A DNA stretch of 64,000 bases from Streptomyces thermodiastaticus (GTDB taxonomy: Bacteria; Actinomycetota; Actinomycetes; Streptomycetales; Streptomycetaceae). Location: contig NZ_BNBV01000024.1 of NCBI RefSeq assembly GCF_014656135.1, positions 1 through 64,000 of the forward strand, written 5' to 3'. Each line of letters starts with the position of its first letter. The first letter of the stretch is position 1. Shown piece after piece: positions 43,502 to 55,120 of this stretch. A program made the position numbers and the translations under genes. Below the pieces are notes generated by a model that was not told where the DNA came from, did not search any database, and saw only the letters and a list, made by a program, of their open reading frames with translations.

Positions 43502-44223
43502 CGTGTGCCGGGGCTCCTGCGCCGGTCGGTGCGCGCGGACCGGGTGACCGGGGACGGGCCCTGCGCCCGGGACCGGTGGGCGACGTACGCCAGAGTGCCC
43601 AGCAGCAGACGTGCCTGCGGCGGCCTCGCCGCGTGCAGGTCCGGCGGACGCAGCCAGCGGACGGGGCCGCGGCCGCCGCGGTCGGAGGGCGGCGCGGTCA
43701 GATAGTGGCCGGCGCCCAGCCCGCGCAGGTCCAGCGAGGCGGGGTCGTCCCAGCCCATGCGGTACAGCAGGCCGGGCAGCCGGGCCGCCGACCCGGGGGC
43801 GACGAAGAAGTGGGCGCGGCCGTCCGGGCCGGCCGTCACCGGACCCAGGGGCAGACCCATGCGCTCCATACGGGCCAGCGCCCGTCGTGCGGTGGACTCG
43901 GCGACCTCGATCGCGTCGAAGGCGCGCCCGAGCGCGAACATCACCGTGCCTCCCGGCTTGCCGGCCCAGGCCCGGGTGGCCTGGGCCGGCGTGGCGCCCG
44001 CCGGGACCTCGGGGGTGGACTGAAGGGGGTGCGCGCCGGGGGCGGGGCAGCTGCTGCGGCCGCAGGAGCAGGCCCCGGCGACGGCCCGTGCGCCGCGCAC
44101 CACGTCCCAGCCCCACAGGCTGGTGTACTCGGCCACCGCCGTGCACTCCGCGGAGCGGTACGACCGGCCGCGTCGCCGAGTGCCGGTGCGGATCTCGCGC
44201 ATCCCGCCGATCGTGAAGCCCAT
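43474..44223 (-). CDS. Truncated bifunctional primase/polymerase-like protein
   Basis: 249 residues matching the N-terminal prim-pol (AEP-type) domain found in actinobacteria. A Cys motif CSCGRSSCPAPGAHPL is followed by WAGKPGGTVMFALGRAFDAIEV. Proteins with the full domain often have DNA primase/polymerase or regulatory roles, but here no helicase or second catalytic half follows. The usual catalytic acidic pair is not obvious, so activity is doubtful. GGAGG sits four bases before the ATG. It is divergent from nsdA and its 3' end lies in the ftsY terminator. Confidence 0.8.
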   Translation of the reverse strand: MGFTIGGMREIRTGTRRRGRSYRSAECTAVAEYTSLWGWDVVRGARAVAGACSCGRSSCPAPGAHPLQSTPEVPAGATPAQATRAWAGKPGGTVMFALGRAFDAIEVAESTARRALARMERMGLPLGPVTAGPDGRAHFFVAPGSAARLPGLLYRMGWDDPASLDLRGLGAGHYLTAPPSDRGGRGPVRWLRPPDLHAARPPQARLLLGTLAYVAHRSRAQGPSPVTRSARTDRRRSPGTRRRPLPFPW

Positions 44224-44672
44224 GCCCCCTCCAACGGTTCCGTCACCCGCTCGGTCACGGTAAGAATGCGGAACGTTACCCTCTGTGTCTGCCCCTTTCC
44301 GGCTCTGCCACGCCCGTGCGGCGTCCGGATGCACCCCAGGTGGCGAGGTTCTCGGCGCGCGCCCTTTCACGCTCCGGTCCACCTGATCGTCGGCGTGCTG
44401 TGTCAAGTGAAGCGCGGGAAGTCCACCGAGACTTCATTCGAAGGGGTGGCGAATGGTGGCGATTCTGTCATCCCCGTGGTGGGAGCAGTGATCGTAGGAT
44501 TACTGTGAGTGTCTGGGTCTGCGGGGCACATGCACCCATGGGTATGCCGCAGGCAAGTCGTCCTTCCGTCCGGCGGGTGACAGCCGGGCGCGGGACGGCC
44601 GCACCGGCCGGCATCCCGTCCGGGCTCGGCGCACTCGGCGGCACAGGTTGTCAGGAAGGTGGGGGCGTTCCG
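44224..44672. promoter_or_regulatory. Divergent region between the prim-pol-like gene and nsdA
   Basis: About 450 bases. It includes a direct repeat GGTGGCGA at 44445 and 44455, and a small open frame (GTG 44407 to TGA 44508, 33 residues ending VIPVVGAVIVGLL) containing a TTA codon. Codon bias of that frame is weak, so it is not called as a gene. Promoters for both flanking genes must lie here. Confidence 0.4.
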
Positions 44673-46148
44673 GTGAGCGGCAACGGCGGCGGGACGAGCG
44701 CTGCGACGGACAAACGTCCGAACGAGCTGCTCGCGTCGTGGTTCACACGCAGCGGCTGGTCCAAGGGCGAACTCGCCCGGCAGGTCAACAGCCGGGCACG
44801 CCAGATGGGGGCCGGTCACGTCTCCACCGACACCTCCCGCGTGCGGCGCTGGCTGGACGGGGAGAATCCGCGCGAGCCGATCCCCCGGATCCTGTCGGAC
44901 CTGTTCTCCGAGCGCTTCGGCTGCGTGGTCTCCGTCGAGGATCTGGGGCTGCGTGCCACCCGCCCGTCCCCCTCGGCCGTCGGGGTCGACCTGCCCTGGA
45001 CGGGCCCGCAGACCGTGGCGCTGCTCAGCGAGTTCTCGCGCAGCGACCTGATGCTGGCGCGCCGCGGCTTCCTCGGCAGTTCGCTGGCGGTGGCCGCGGG
45101 CCCCGCCCTCGTCGAGCCGATGCAGCGCTGGCTCGTGCCCTCCCCGCCGGTGCCGCGCGACGACCCCGAGCCGTCCGCGGGACGCCGCCCCGGCCCGCTC
45201 TCCCGGCCGGAGCTGGACCTGCTGGAGACCACGACGAAGATGTTCCGCTCCTGGGACGCCCAGTGCGGCGGCGGCCTGCGCCGCAAGGCCGTCGTCGGCC
45301 AGCTGCACGAGGTGACCGACCTGCTCCAGGAGTCGCATCCCGAGGCCACCCGCCGGCGGCTGTTCAAGGTCGCCGCGGAACTCGCCCAGCTGGTCGGCTG
45401 GATGAGCTACGACGTGGGACTGCAGCCCACCGCGCAGAAGTACTTCGTCCTCGCCCTGCACGCCGCCAAGGAGGCCGGCGACCGCCCGCTCGGCTCGTAC
45501 GTCCTGTCCAGCATGAGCCGGCAGATGATCCACCTCGGCCGCCCCGACGACGCCCTGCAGCTGATCCACCTCGCCCAGTACGGCAGCCGCGACTGCGCGA
45601 GCCCGCGCACCCAGGCCATGCTGTATGCGATGGAGGCGCGGGCCTGGGCCAACATGGGCCGGCCCGCCCGGTGCAAGCGGGCGGTACGCCTGGCCGAGGA
45701 CACCTTCGCCGAGGCCGCCGACTGGGACGAGCCCGACCCCGACTGGATCCGCTTCTTCTCCGAGGCCGAGCTGTCCGCCGAGACCGCCCACTCCTTCCGC
45801 GACCTCGCCTACGTCGTCGGCCGCGGCCCGCACTACGCGGCCCAGGCGGAACCGCTGATGGACAAGGCGGTGCGGCTGTTCGCCGACGACCGGAACCACC
45901 AGCGCTCCTACGCCCTGAACCTCGCCGGCATGGCCACCGTCCAGCTGCTCAGGCGCGAGCCCGAGCAGAGCGTCCACTATGTGACCCGAGCCCTCAGGGA
46001 GGCCAGGAAAGTCCGCTCCGAACGCGTCAACACCCGCATCCGCAAGGCCGTCGACAGCGCGGTACGCGATTACGGCGACCTCGCCGAGGTCGTCGCCCTG
46101 AGCAACACCCTCGCCGAAGAGCTGCCCGACGTCGCCGAGGCCGTCTGA
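44673..46148 (+). CDS. nsdA: TPR-like negative regulator NsdA
   Basis: 491-residue protein of the NsdA type; in S. coelicolor its loss enhances antibiotic production and sporulation (established). An N-terminal helix-turn-helix-like region (WFTRSGWSKGELARQVNSRA, VRRWLDGENPREPIP) resembles Streptomyces XRE-type regulators. An RRGFLGSSLAVAAG segment follows, and from about 190 TPR-like helices (YFVLALHAAKEAGDRPLG, HLGRPDDALQLIHLAQYGS). GTG at 44673 with GGAAGGTGG upstream is preferred; in-frame ATGs upstream near 44538 could add about 45 residues. It precedes the amtB operon in the same direction. Confidence 0.9.
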   Translation: MSGNGGGTSAATDKRPNELLASWFTRSGWSKGELARQVNSRARQMGAGHVSTDTSRVRRWLDGENPREPIPRILSDLFSERFGCVVSVEDLGLRATRPSPSAVGVDLPWTGPQTVALLSEFSRSDLMLARRGFLGSSLAVAAGPALVEPMQRWLVPSPPVPRDDPEPSAGRRPGPLSRPELDLLETTTKMFRSWDAQCGGGLRRKAVVGQLHEVTDLLQESHPEATRRRLFKVAAELAQLVGWMSYDVGLQPTAQKYFVLALHAAKEAGDRPLGSYVLSSMSRQMIHLGRPDDALQLIHLAQYGSRDCASPRTQAMLYAMEARAWANMGRPARCKRAVRLAEDTFAEAADWDEPDPDWIRFFSEAELSAETAHSFRDLAYVVGRGPHYAAQAEPLMDKAVRLFADDRNHQRSYALNLAGMATVQLLRREPEQSVHYVTRALREARKVRSERVNTRIRKAVDSAVRDYGDLAEVVALSNTLAEELPDVAEAV

Positions 46149-46279
46149 CGACGGCCCTACGAGCCCCGGCCGCGGCCGGCCCTCCTGAACTGCCCGACTC
46201 GGCTCCCCCATGCCAGGTCATCGGAAGGCCGGTCCGCGGCCGGTCACTGTCCGCGCCGCGACCGGCGGTTCATCCACGC
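46149..46279. other. Spacer between nsdA and the amtB regulatory site
   Basis: About 130 bases, nothing recognisable beyond high GC; no clear terminator for nsdA. The remaining region up to amtB carries the GlnR-type site and the amtB promoter. Confidence 0.35.
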
Positions 46280-46315
46280 GTAACACACCGGGCGCCTTTG
46301 TCACCCCCGTGAAAC
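46280..46315 (+). promoter_or_regulatory. GlnR-type binding site upstream of amtB
   Basis: GTCAC (46300-46304), six bases, GAAAC (46311-46315): an exact match to one GlnR half-site pair (gTnAC-n6-GaAAC). A further GTAAC at 46280, 20 bases before GTCAC, probably forms part of a second, weaker pair. The amtB-glnK-glnD operon is a known GlnR target in S. coelicolor, so activation under nitrogen limitation is expected. Confidence 0.8.
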
Positions 46316-46483
46316 ACCGAGGCGCGCCCGCCGAAACCGTGCTGCGCCAACCTCGTCGGCACAACCGGCCCACCGCTCACCGCCCGGACGACGCGCACCC
46401 CTTCAGGAAACTTTTCAGGACCGCACCGTCCGGACCGCACGGCTTCGCCCGCACGGAGCCGTACGACCGACGAGGAGACGCCG

Positions 46484-47833
46484 ATGGCACCAGCCATCCT
46501 GCTCGCGGCGGACACACCCACGCTGTCGTCCGCCGACACCGGCTTCATGCTGATCTGTTCCGCCTTGGTGATGCTGATGACCCCGGGCCTGGCCTTCTTC
46601 TACGGAGGCATGGTCCGCGTCAAGAGCACCCTCAACATGCTGATGATGAGCTTCATCAGCCTCGGGATCGTCACCGTCCTGTGGGTGCTGTACGGATTCT
46701 CCGTGGCCTTCGGCACCGACCACGGCTCGCTCGTGGGCTGGGCCGGCGACTACCTGGGCTTCGGCGGCATCGGCAAGACGGACCTGTGGCCCGGATACAC
46801 CATCCCGGTCTTCGTCTTCGCGGTCTTCCAGCTGATGTTCGCGATCATCACCCCGGCCCTGATCAGCGGCGCCCTGGCCGACCGGGTCAAGTTCAGCGCG
46901 TGGGTGCTGTTCGTGGTGCTGTGGGCCACGATCGTGTACTTCCCGGTCGCCCACTGGGTCTGGGGCGAGGGCGGCTGGGCCTACGACCTCGGGGTGATCG
47001 ACTTCGCGGGCGGCACCGCCGTCCACATCAACGCCGGTGCCGCGGCGCTCGGCGTGATCCTCGTCATCGGCAAGCGCGTCGGCTTCAAGAAGGACCCGAT
47101 GCGCCCGCACAGCCTCCCCCTGGTCGTGCTCGGCGCCGGACTGCTGTGGTTCGGCTGGTTCGGCTTCAACGCCGGCTCCTGGCTGGGCAACAGCGACGGC
47201 GTGGGCGCCCTGATGTTCGTCAACACCCAGATCGCCACGGCCGCCGCCCTGCTCGCCTGGCTCGCCTGGGAGAAGATCCGCCACGGTGCGTGCACCACGC
47301 TCGGCGCCGCCTCCGGCGCGGTCGCCGGCCTGGTCGCGATCACCCCGTCCGGCGGTGCGGTCTCCCCGCTCGGCGCCCTCGCGGTCGGCGCCATCGCCGG
47401 TGCCCTGTGCGCCATGGCCGTCGGCCTGAAGTACCGCTTCGGCTACGACGACTCCCTCGACGTCGTCGGCGTCCACATGGTCGGCGGCGTCATCGGTTCC
47501 CTGCTGATCGGCTTCTTCGCCAGCGGCGAGGGCCAGTCCGACGTCAAGGGCCTGTTCTACGGCGGCGGCCTGGACCAGTTCTGGAAGCAGTGCGCCGGTG
47601 TCTTCGGCGTCCTCGCCTACTCCCTCGTCGCCTCCGCCGTCCTCGCCTTCCTGATCGACAAGACGCTCGGGATGCGGGTCACCGAGGACGAGGAGGTCTC
47701 CGGCATCGACCAGGCCCAGCACGCCGAGACCGCGTACGACTTCAGCGGTGCCGGTGGCGGTGTCCTCGCCTCCGTCACCGCGCCCCTCACTGCCGCCGGG
47801 CAGCCGAAGCAGACCAGGAAGGTGGACGCATGA
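46484..47833 (+). CDS. amtB: Ammonium transporter
   Basis: 449-residue Amt-family channel with 11 predicted TM segments, importing ammonium under nitrogen limitation. It contains FYGGMVRVKSTLNMLMMSF in TM1-2, the DFAGGTAVHINAGAAALG signature with the first pore His, and VHMVGGVIGSLLIGFFAS with the second. CGAGGAGACG is the ribosome site. Its stop overlaps the glnK start by four bases; the GlnR-type site lies about 170 bases upstream. Confidence 0.97.
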   Translation: MAPAILLAADTPTLSSADTGFMLICSALVMLMTPGLAFFYGGMVRVKSTLNMLMMSFISLGIVTVLWVLYGFSVAFGTDHGSLVGWAGDYLGFGGIGKTDLWPGYTIPVFVFAVFQLMFAIITPALISGALADRVKFSAWVLFVVLWATIVYFPVAHWVWGEGGWAYDLGVIDFAGGTAVHINAGAAALGVILVIGKRVGFKKDPMRPHSLPLVVLGAGLLWFGWFGFNAGSWLGNSDGVGALMFVNTQIATAAALLAWLAWEKIRHGACTTLGAASGAVAGLVAITPSGGAVSPLGALAVGAIAGALCAMAVGLKYRFGYDDSLDVVGVHMVGGVIGSLLIGFFASGEGQSDVKGLFYGGGLDQFWKQCAGVFGVLAYSLVASAVLAFLIDKTLGMRVTEDEEVSGIDQAQHAETAYDFSGAGGGVLASVTAPLTAAGQPKQTRKVDA

Positions 47834-48168
47834 GGCTCATCACCGCCGTCGTCAAACCGCACCGGCTCGACGAGATCAAGGAGGCTTTGCAGGCCTTCGG
47901 CGTCCACGGGCTGACCGTCACCGAGGCCAGCGGTTACGGACGCCAGCGCGGCCACACCGAGGTCTACCGCGGCGCCGAGTACACCGTCGACCTCGTCCCC
48001 AAGATCCGCATCGAGGTGCTGGCCGAGGACGAGGACGCCGAACAGCTCATCGAGGTCCTGGTCAAGGCGGCCCGCACCGGCAAGATCGGCGACGGGAAGG
48101 TCTGGTCCGTGCCGGTCGAGACGGTCGTACGGGTCCGGACCGGCGAACGCGGCCCGGACGCGCTCTGA
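47830..48168 (+). CDS. glnK: Nitrogen regulatory PII protein
   Basis: 112-residue PII signal protein that reads 2-oxoglutarate/ATP and gates AmtB. The T-loop GYGRQRGHTEVYRGAEYTVDL contains Tyr51, which Streptomyces adenylylate (rather than uridylylate) through GlnD (established). B- and C-loop segments (KAARTGKIGDGKVWSVPV) are intact. The start overlaps amtB by four bases, and glnD follows after 43 bases. Confidence 0.97.
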   Translation: MRLITAVVKPHRLDEIKEALQAFGVHGLTVTEASGYGRQRGHTEVYRGAEYTVDLVPKIRIEVLAEDEDAEQLIEVLVKAARTGKIGDGKVWSVPVETVVRVRTGERGPDAL

Positions 48169-48211
48169 GCGCGACGAGCGGCCCGGACGGCCCGAGGACA
48201 GGAGGTGCCGG

Positions 48212-50689
48212 ATGACGTACACCGACGACACGCGGAAGGAAGCGGACGGCGTGGCATCCGGCGGCTACGCGGCGGCACGGCTGCGCCTCCTCACCGAGCA
48301 GGAGCCGTCCGGGCGGTCGCGCCGCGCCGCCCTCGCCCGGCTCACCGACGAGTGGCTGGCCGGCCTGTTCACCGCCGCCGCCGGCGGCGCGGCCCGGGGC
48401 ATCGCCCTGGTCGCCGTGGGCGGCTACGGCCGCGGTGAACTCTCCCCGCGCAGCGACCTCGATCTGCTTCTGCTGCACGACGGCGCCGACGACGCCGGGG
48501 TCGCCGCCCTCGCCGACCGCCTCTGGTACCCCGTGTGGGACCTCGGCCTCACCCTGGACCACTCCGTGCGCACCCCGGCCCAGGCCCGCCGCACCGCCCG
48601 CGACGACCTCAAGGCCCAGCTCGGCCTGCTGGACGCCCGCCACCTCGCCGGCGACCTCGGGCTGACCACCGCGCTGCGCACCACCGTGCTGGCCGACTGG
48701 CGCAACCAGGCACCCAAGCGCCTGCCGGAGTTGCGGCAGCTGTGCGCCGACCGGGCCGAGCGCCGGGGCGAGCTGCGCTACCTGCTGGAACCCGACCTGA
48801 AGGAGGCGCGCGGCGGCCTGCGCGACGCCACCGCCCTGCGGGCCGTGGCCGCCTCCTGGCTGGCCGACGCCCCCCGCACCGGCCTGGACGAGGCCCGCCG
48901 GCAGCTGCTCGACGTCCGCGACGCCCTGCACCTGACCACCGGCCGCGCCACCGACCGGCTCGCCCTGCAGGAGCAGGACCAGGTCGCCGCCGCGCTCGGC
49001 CTGCCCGACGCCGACGCCCTGCTCCGGCAGGTCTACGAGGCGGCACGGATCATCGCCTACGCCAGCGATGTCACCTGGCGCGAAGTGGGGCGCGTGCTGC
49101 GCTCACGCGCCGTGCGGCCGAGGCTGCGCGCCGTGCTGGGCGGCGGCAGACCGGCCGCCGAACGGACCCCGCTCGCCGAAGGAGTGGTGGAGCAGGAGGG
49201 CGAGGTGGTGCTCGCCCGCACCGCGCGCCCCGAACACGACCCCGTGCTGCCGCTGCGCGCCGCGGCCGCCGCCGCACAGGCCGGACTGCCACTCTCCCCG
49301 CACGCCGCACGCCACCTGGCCGCCACCGCGCGCCCCCTGACCGTCCCCTGGCCCACCGAGGCCCGCGAACAGCTCGTCACCCTGCTCGGCTCCGGCCGCC
49401 CCACCGTCGAGGTCTGGGAGGCACTGGACGCCGAGGGGCTGATCACCCGGCTGCTGCCCGACTGGGAACGGGTCCGCTGCCGCCCGCAGCGCAACGCCGT
49501 GCACGTCTGGACCGTCGACCGGCATCTGATCGAGACCGCCGTGCGCGCCTCCGCCCTCACCCGCCGGGTGCAGCGCCCCGACCTGCTGCTGGTCGCCGCA
49601 CTCCTGCACGACATCGGCAAGGGCCGGCCCGGCGACCACGCGGTGACCGGCGAGACCATCGCCCGCGACATGGCCGCCCGCATCGGCTTCGACCGCGCCG
49701 ACGCCGACGTGCTCGCCGCCCTCGTCCGCCACCATCTGCTGCTCGTCGAGACCGCCACCCGCCGCGACCTGGACGACCCGGCCACCGTCCGCGCGGTCGC
49801 CACGGCGGTCGGCACCCGCACCACCCTGGAACTGCTGCACGCCCTGACCGAGGCCGACGCCCTGGCCACCGGCCCGGCCGCCTGGTCCGCCTGGCGCGCC
49901 TCGCTCGTCGGCGACCTGGTCCGGCGCGTCGCGGCCCTCCTCGCCGGAGAGACCCCCGAAACGCCGGAGCCCTCCGCCGAGCCCACCGCCGAACAGGAGC
50001 GGCTCGCCGTCGAGGCCGGCCGCACCGGCGGCCCGGTCCTGGCCCTGCGCGCCCGCGCGGAGCACCCCGGTGCCCCGCCGGAGGAGCAGGCGTCCCGGTA
50101 CGAGGCGGAGCCGCAGCCCCTCGGCGTGGAACTGCTCATCGCCGTCCCCGGCCGGCCCGGCGTACTGCCCTCGGTCGCCGGGGTGCTGGCCCTGCACCGG
50201 CTGACCGTCCGCACCGCCGGACTGCGCACCCTCGACCTGCCCGCCGGCCTCGACGGCGGCCCCGTGCTGCTGCTCGACTGGCGGGTCGCCGCCGAGTACG
50301 GCAGCCTCCCGCAGGCCGCCCGGCTGCGCGCCGACCTGGTCCGGGCCCTGGACGGCTCCCTGGACATCGCCGCCCGCCTGGCCGAACGGGACGCCGCCCG
50401 GACCCGCCGACGCGGAGTCGTGGCACCGCCGCCGCGGGTGACGGTCGCCCCCGCCGCCTCCCGGCACGCCACCGTGATCGAGGTCCGCGCGCAGGACGCC
50501 CCGGGGCTGCTGTTCCGGATCGGCCACGCGCTGGAGCAGGCCGGGGTGCGGGTGCGGAGCATGCACGTGTCGACGCTCGGGGCCAACGCCGTCGACGCCT
50601 TCTACGTGACCGGCGCCACGGGTGCGCCCCTGCCCGACGCGGAGGCCGCCGCGCTGGCGGAGACGCTGGAGAAGACGCTGCGAACCTGA
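48212..50689 (+). CDS. glnD: PII nucleotidyltransferase/hydrolase GlnD
   Basis: 825-residue GlnD that adds and removes the nucleotide on GlnK Tyr51. The nucleotidyltransferase motif GGYGRGELSPRSDLDLLLLHD is at about 70-90. The HD hydrolase motif LLHDIGKGRPGDHAVTG is near 467, and two C-terminal ACT domains cover about 645-720 and 750-825. All catalytic motifs are present. GGAGGTGCCGG precedes the ATG. It is the third gene of the amtB-glnK-glnD operon. Confidence 0.95.
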   Translation: MTYTDDTRKEADGVASGGYAAARLRLLTEQEPSGRSRRAALARLTDEWLAGLFTAAAGGAARGIALVAVGGYGRGELSPRSDLDLLLLHDGADDAGVAALADRLWYPVWDLGLTLDHSVRTPAQARRTARDDLKAQLGLLDARHLAGDLGLTTALRTTVLADWRNQAPKRLPELRQLCADRAERRGELRYLLEPDLKEARGGLRDATALRAVAASWLADAPRTGLDEARRQLLDVRDALHLTTGRATDRLALQEQDQVAAALGLPDADALLRQVYEAARIIAYASDVTWREVGRVLRSRAVRPRLRAVLGGGRPAAERTPLAEGVVEQEGEVVLARTARPEHDPVLPLRAAAAAAQAGLPLSPHAARHLAATARPLTVPWPTEAREQLVTLLGSGRPTVEVWEALDAEGLITRLLPDWERVRCRPQRNAVHVWTVDRHLIETAVRASALTRRVQRPDLLLVAALLHDIGKGRPGDHAVTGETIARDMAARIGFDRADADVLAALVRHHLLLVETATRRDLDDPATVRAVATAVGTRTTLELLHALTEADALATGPAAWSAWRASLVGDLVRRVAALLAGETPETPEPSAEPTAEQERLAVEAGRTGGPVLALRARAEHPGAPPEEQASRYEAEPQPLGVELLIAVPGRPGVLPSVAGVLALHRLTVRTAGLRTLDLPAGLDGGPVLLLDWRVAAEYGSLPQAARLRADLVRALDGSLDIAARLAERDAARTRRRGVVAPPPRVTVAPAASRHATVIEVRAQDAPGLLFRIGHALEQAGVRVRSMHVSTLGANAVDAFYVTGATGAPLPDAEAAALAETLEKTLRT

Positions 50690-50881
50690 CAGCGCGGCCA
50701 CGGTGCGCGTGCTGCGGGGTGCCCCGGCGCCGGTGCGGACGATCCCGTGAACCGGGTCCCTCTCCGGCGCGGGCGAGCGCCGTCCCCCGGTTCGTCGCGG
50801 CGGGCGGGGACGATTGCCTTGCCGAGCCGGATACCCTGGAAGACGCTCAGACTGCCCCCGACACCGAGGACCGACGCCGCC

Positions 50882-52447
50882 GTGTTCGACACTCTCTCCG
50901 ATCGCCTCTCAGCGACCTTCAAGAATCTGCGCGGCAAGGGGCGGTTGAGCGAGGCCGACATCGACGCCACGGCCCGCGAGATCCGCATCGCGCTCCTCGA
51001 GGCCGACGTGGCGCTGCCGGTCGTGCGCTCCTTCATCAAGCAGGTCAAGGAACGCGCGCTCGGCGCCGAGGTCTCCAAGGCGCTCAACCCGGCCCAGCAG
51101 ATCATCAAGATCGTCAACGAGGAGCTGATCGAGATCCTGGGCGGCGAGACCCGCCGCCTGAGGTTCGCCAAGCAGCCCCCGACCGTGATCATGCTCGCCG
51201 GTCTGCAGGGTGCGGGCAAGACCACCCTCGCGGGCAAGCTGGGCAAGTGGCTCAAGGACCAGGGCCACTCCCCGCTGCTGGTCGCCTGCGACCTGCAGCG
51301 CCCCAACGCGGTGAACCAGCTCAGCGTCGTCGCCGAGCGCGCCGGGGTCGCCGTCTACGCCCCGGAGCCGGGCAACGGCGTCGGCGACCCGGTCAAGGTC
51401 GCCAAGGACTCCATCGACCACGCGAAGGCCCGCGTCCACGACATCGTCATCATCGACACGGCCGGCCGCCTCGGCATCGACCAGGAGATGATGCAGCAGG
51501 CCGCCGACATCCGGGACGCCGTCCAGCCGAACGAGATCCTGTTCGTCGTCGACGCGATGATCGGTCAGGACGCGGTGAACACCGCGGAGGCCTTCCGCGA
51601 CGGCGTCGGCTTCGACGGTGTGGTGCTCTCCAAGCTCGACGGCGACGCCCGCGGTGGTGCCGCGCTGTCGATCCGGCACATCACCGGCAAGCCGATCATG
51701 TTCGCCTCCAACGGCGAGAAGCTGGACGACTTCGACGCCTTCCACCCCGACCGGATGGCCTCCCGCATCCTCGACATGGGTGACCTGCTCACCCTGATCG
51801 AGCAGGCGGAGAAGACGTTCAGCCAGGAAGAGGCCGAGCGGATGGCCTCCAAGCTGGCTTCGCGCAAGGGCCAGGACTTCACCCTGGACGACTTCCTGGC
51901 CCAGATGGAGCAGGTCCGCAAGATGGGCTCCATCTCCAAGCTGCTCGGCATGCTGCCCGGCATGGCGCAGCTCAAGGAGCAGATCAACAACATCGACGAG
52001 CGCGACGTCGACCGCACCGCCGCGATCATCAAGTCGATGACGCCGGCCGAGCGCCAGGACCCCGCCATCATCAACGGCTCGCGTCGCGCGCGCATCGCCA
52101 AGGGTGCCGGCGTCGAGGTCAGCGCCGTGAAGAACCTGGTCGAGCGCTTCTTCGAGGCGCGCAAGATGATGTCCCGCATGGCTCAGGGCGGTATGCCGGG
52201 CATGCCGGGGATGCCGGGCCTGCCGGGCATGGGCGGCGGCCCCGGCCGGCAGAAGAAGCAGCAGAAGAAGGCCAAGGGCAAGCAGCGCTCCGGCAACCCG
52301 ATGAAGCGCAAGCAGCAGGAGCAGGAGGCCGCCGCCCGGCGTGCCGCGGCCCGGAACGGATCCCCCGCCGGGAACGCGTTCGGGCTGCCGCAGCAGGGCG
52401 GCAAGGACTTCGAGCTGCCGGAGGAGTTCAAGAAGTTCATGGGCTGA
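50882..52447 (+). CDS. ffh: Signal recognition particle protein Ffh
   Basis: 521-residue SRP54 GTPase that binds signal sequences on nascent chains. The N domain is 1-90 and the G domain has GLQGAGKTTLAGKLG, DLQRPNAVNQL, DTAGRLGIDQEMM and SKLDGDARGGAALSI. The methionine-rich M domain is about 300-440, ending in a GMPGMPGMPG stretch and a basic tail. The GTG start follows GAGGACCGACG. It works with the FtsY coded 8 kb away. A hairpin terminator follows. Confidence 0.97.
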   Translation: MFDTLSDRLSATFKNLRGKGRLSEADIDATAREIRIALLEADVALPVVRSFIKQVKERALGAEVSKALNPAQQIIKIVNEELIEILGGETRRLRFAKQPPTVIMLAGLQGAGKTTLAGKLGKWLKDQGHSPLLVACDLQRPNAVNQLSVVAERAGVAVYAPEPGNGVGDPVKVAKDSIDHAKARVHDIVIIDTAGRLGIDQEMMQQAADIRDAVQPNEILFVVDAMIGQDAVNTAEAFRDGVGFDGVVLSKLDGDARGGAALSIRHITGKPIMFASNGEKLDDFDAFHPDRMASRILDMGDLLTLIEQAEKTFSQEEAERMASKLASRKGQDFTLDDFLAQMEQVRKMGSISKLLGMLPGMAQLKEQINNIDERDVDRTAAIIKSMTPAERQDPAIINGSRRARIAKGAGVEVSAVKNLVERFFEARKMMSRMAQGGMPGMPGMPGLPGMGGGPGRQKKQQKKAKGKQRSGNPMKRKQQEQEAAARRAAARNGSPAGNAFGLPQQGGKDFELPEEFKKFMG

Positions 52448-52477
52448 GGCCCGTCGCGCCGCGGGCGTGACGGCACC

Positions 52478-52510
52478 GAGGGCGTTCCCGGGCTTCCCGG
52501 GGGCGCCCTC
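52478..52510 (+). terminator. ffh terminator
   Basis: Outer stem GAGGGCG/CGCCCTC and inner CCCGGG/CCCGGG around CTT, followed by TTCC. About 30 bases after the ffh stop. Confidence 0.75.
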
Positions 52511-52574
52511 TTCCGCCCCGGGCAACGCCCCGGCGCCGCGTGCCGGGCCGCGCCGAGTGCCGTAACGTCCAGAT

Positions 52575-54557
<1,983 letters not shown>

Positions 54558-55120
54558 GCAGGCGTGCGTCGTGCCGGCGGACCCCCGAGGCGACGAGTCA
54601 AGCCTCCTTCGCCGGCGCGGCCAGCGACGCTCCCGCCCCGTCAGCGGCCGGTCGGGCGGAGGCGCGTCAGGACAGGGCGAGGACGCAGCACTCGTGACCC
54701 TCGCTTTGCGCAGCCCGGGCGACTCTCCGCTCCCCGTCGCGTCCAGGTGCCCGCGAGCCGGTGCGCCGCCGTCCGCGAGCCGGTTCGGGACGCCGTGGAC
54801 GGAACCGGTAACGTCACGGATGCCGCGCACGCTGACCGCAGTACAGGCTTCCGCCCGCCGGACGGCCGGAACCCCTCCTGCGCTGCGGCGGGCGGCTTGC
54901 GCTCCGGCGTGCGACCGAGCTCCGCACGCCCGTCGACGGCGCGGCCCGGGGGACCCGCGGCCGCACGGCGGCCGCGCCGCACAGGGGGACGTACGCGGCC
55001 TACGCACCACCTTGGGGTGAGCTGTGAGACTTCTCCGCAGATCAGCGCACCCGCCCTCGTCCGGACGCATCAGAGCCGACTGACGGGTACGTGCAAAATT
55101 ATTTGGGATGCCCCGGAATA
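54558..55120. other. Gene-free region after ftsH
   Basis: About 560 bases. Long frames in this stretch are arginine- and proline-rich by GC content and show no family likeness. No terminator is obvious after ftsH. From 55092 the sequence turns A+T-rich (AAAATTATTTGGG), consistent with promoter DNA of the next gene. Confidence 0.45.
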
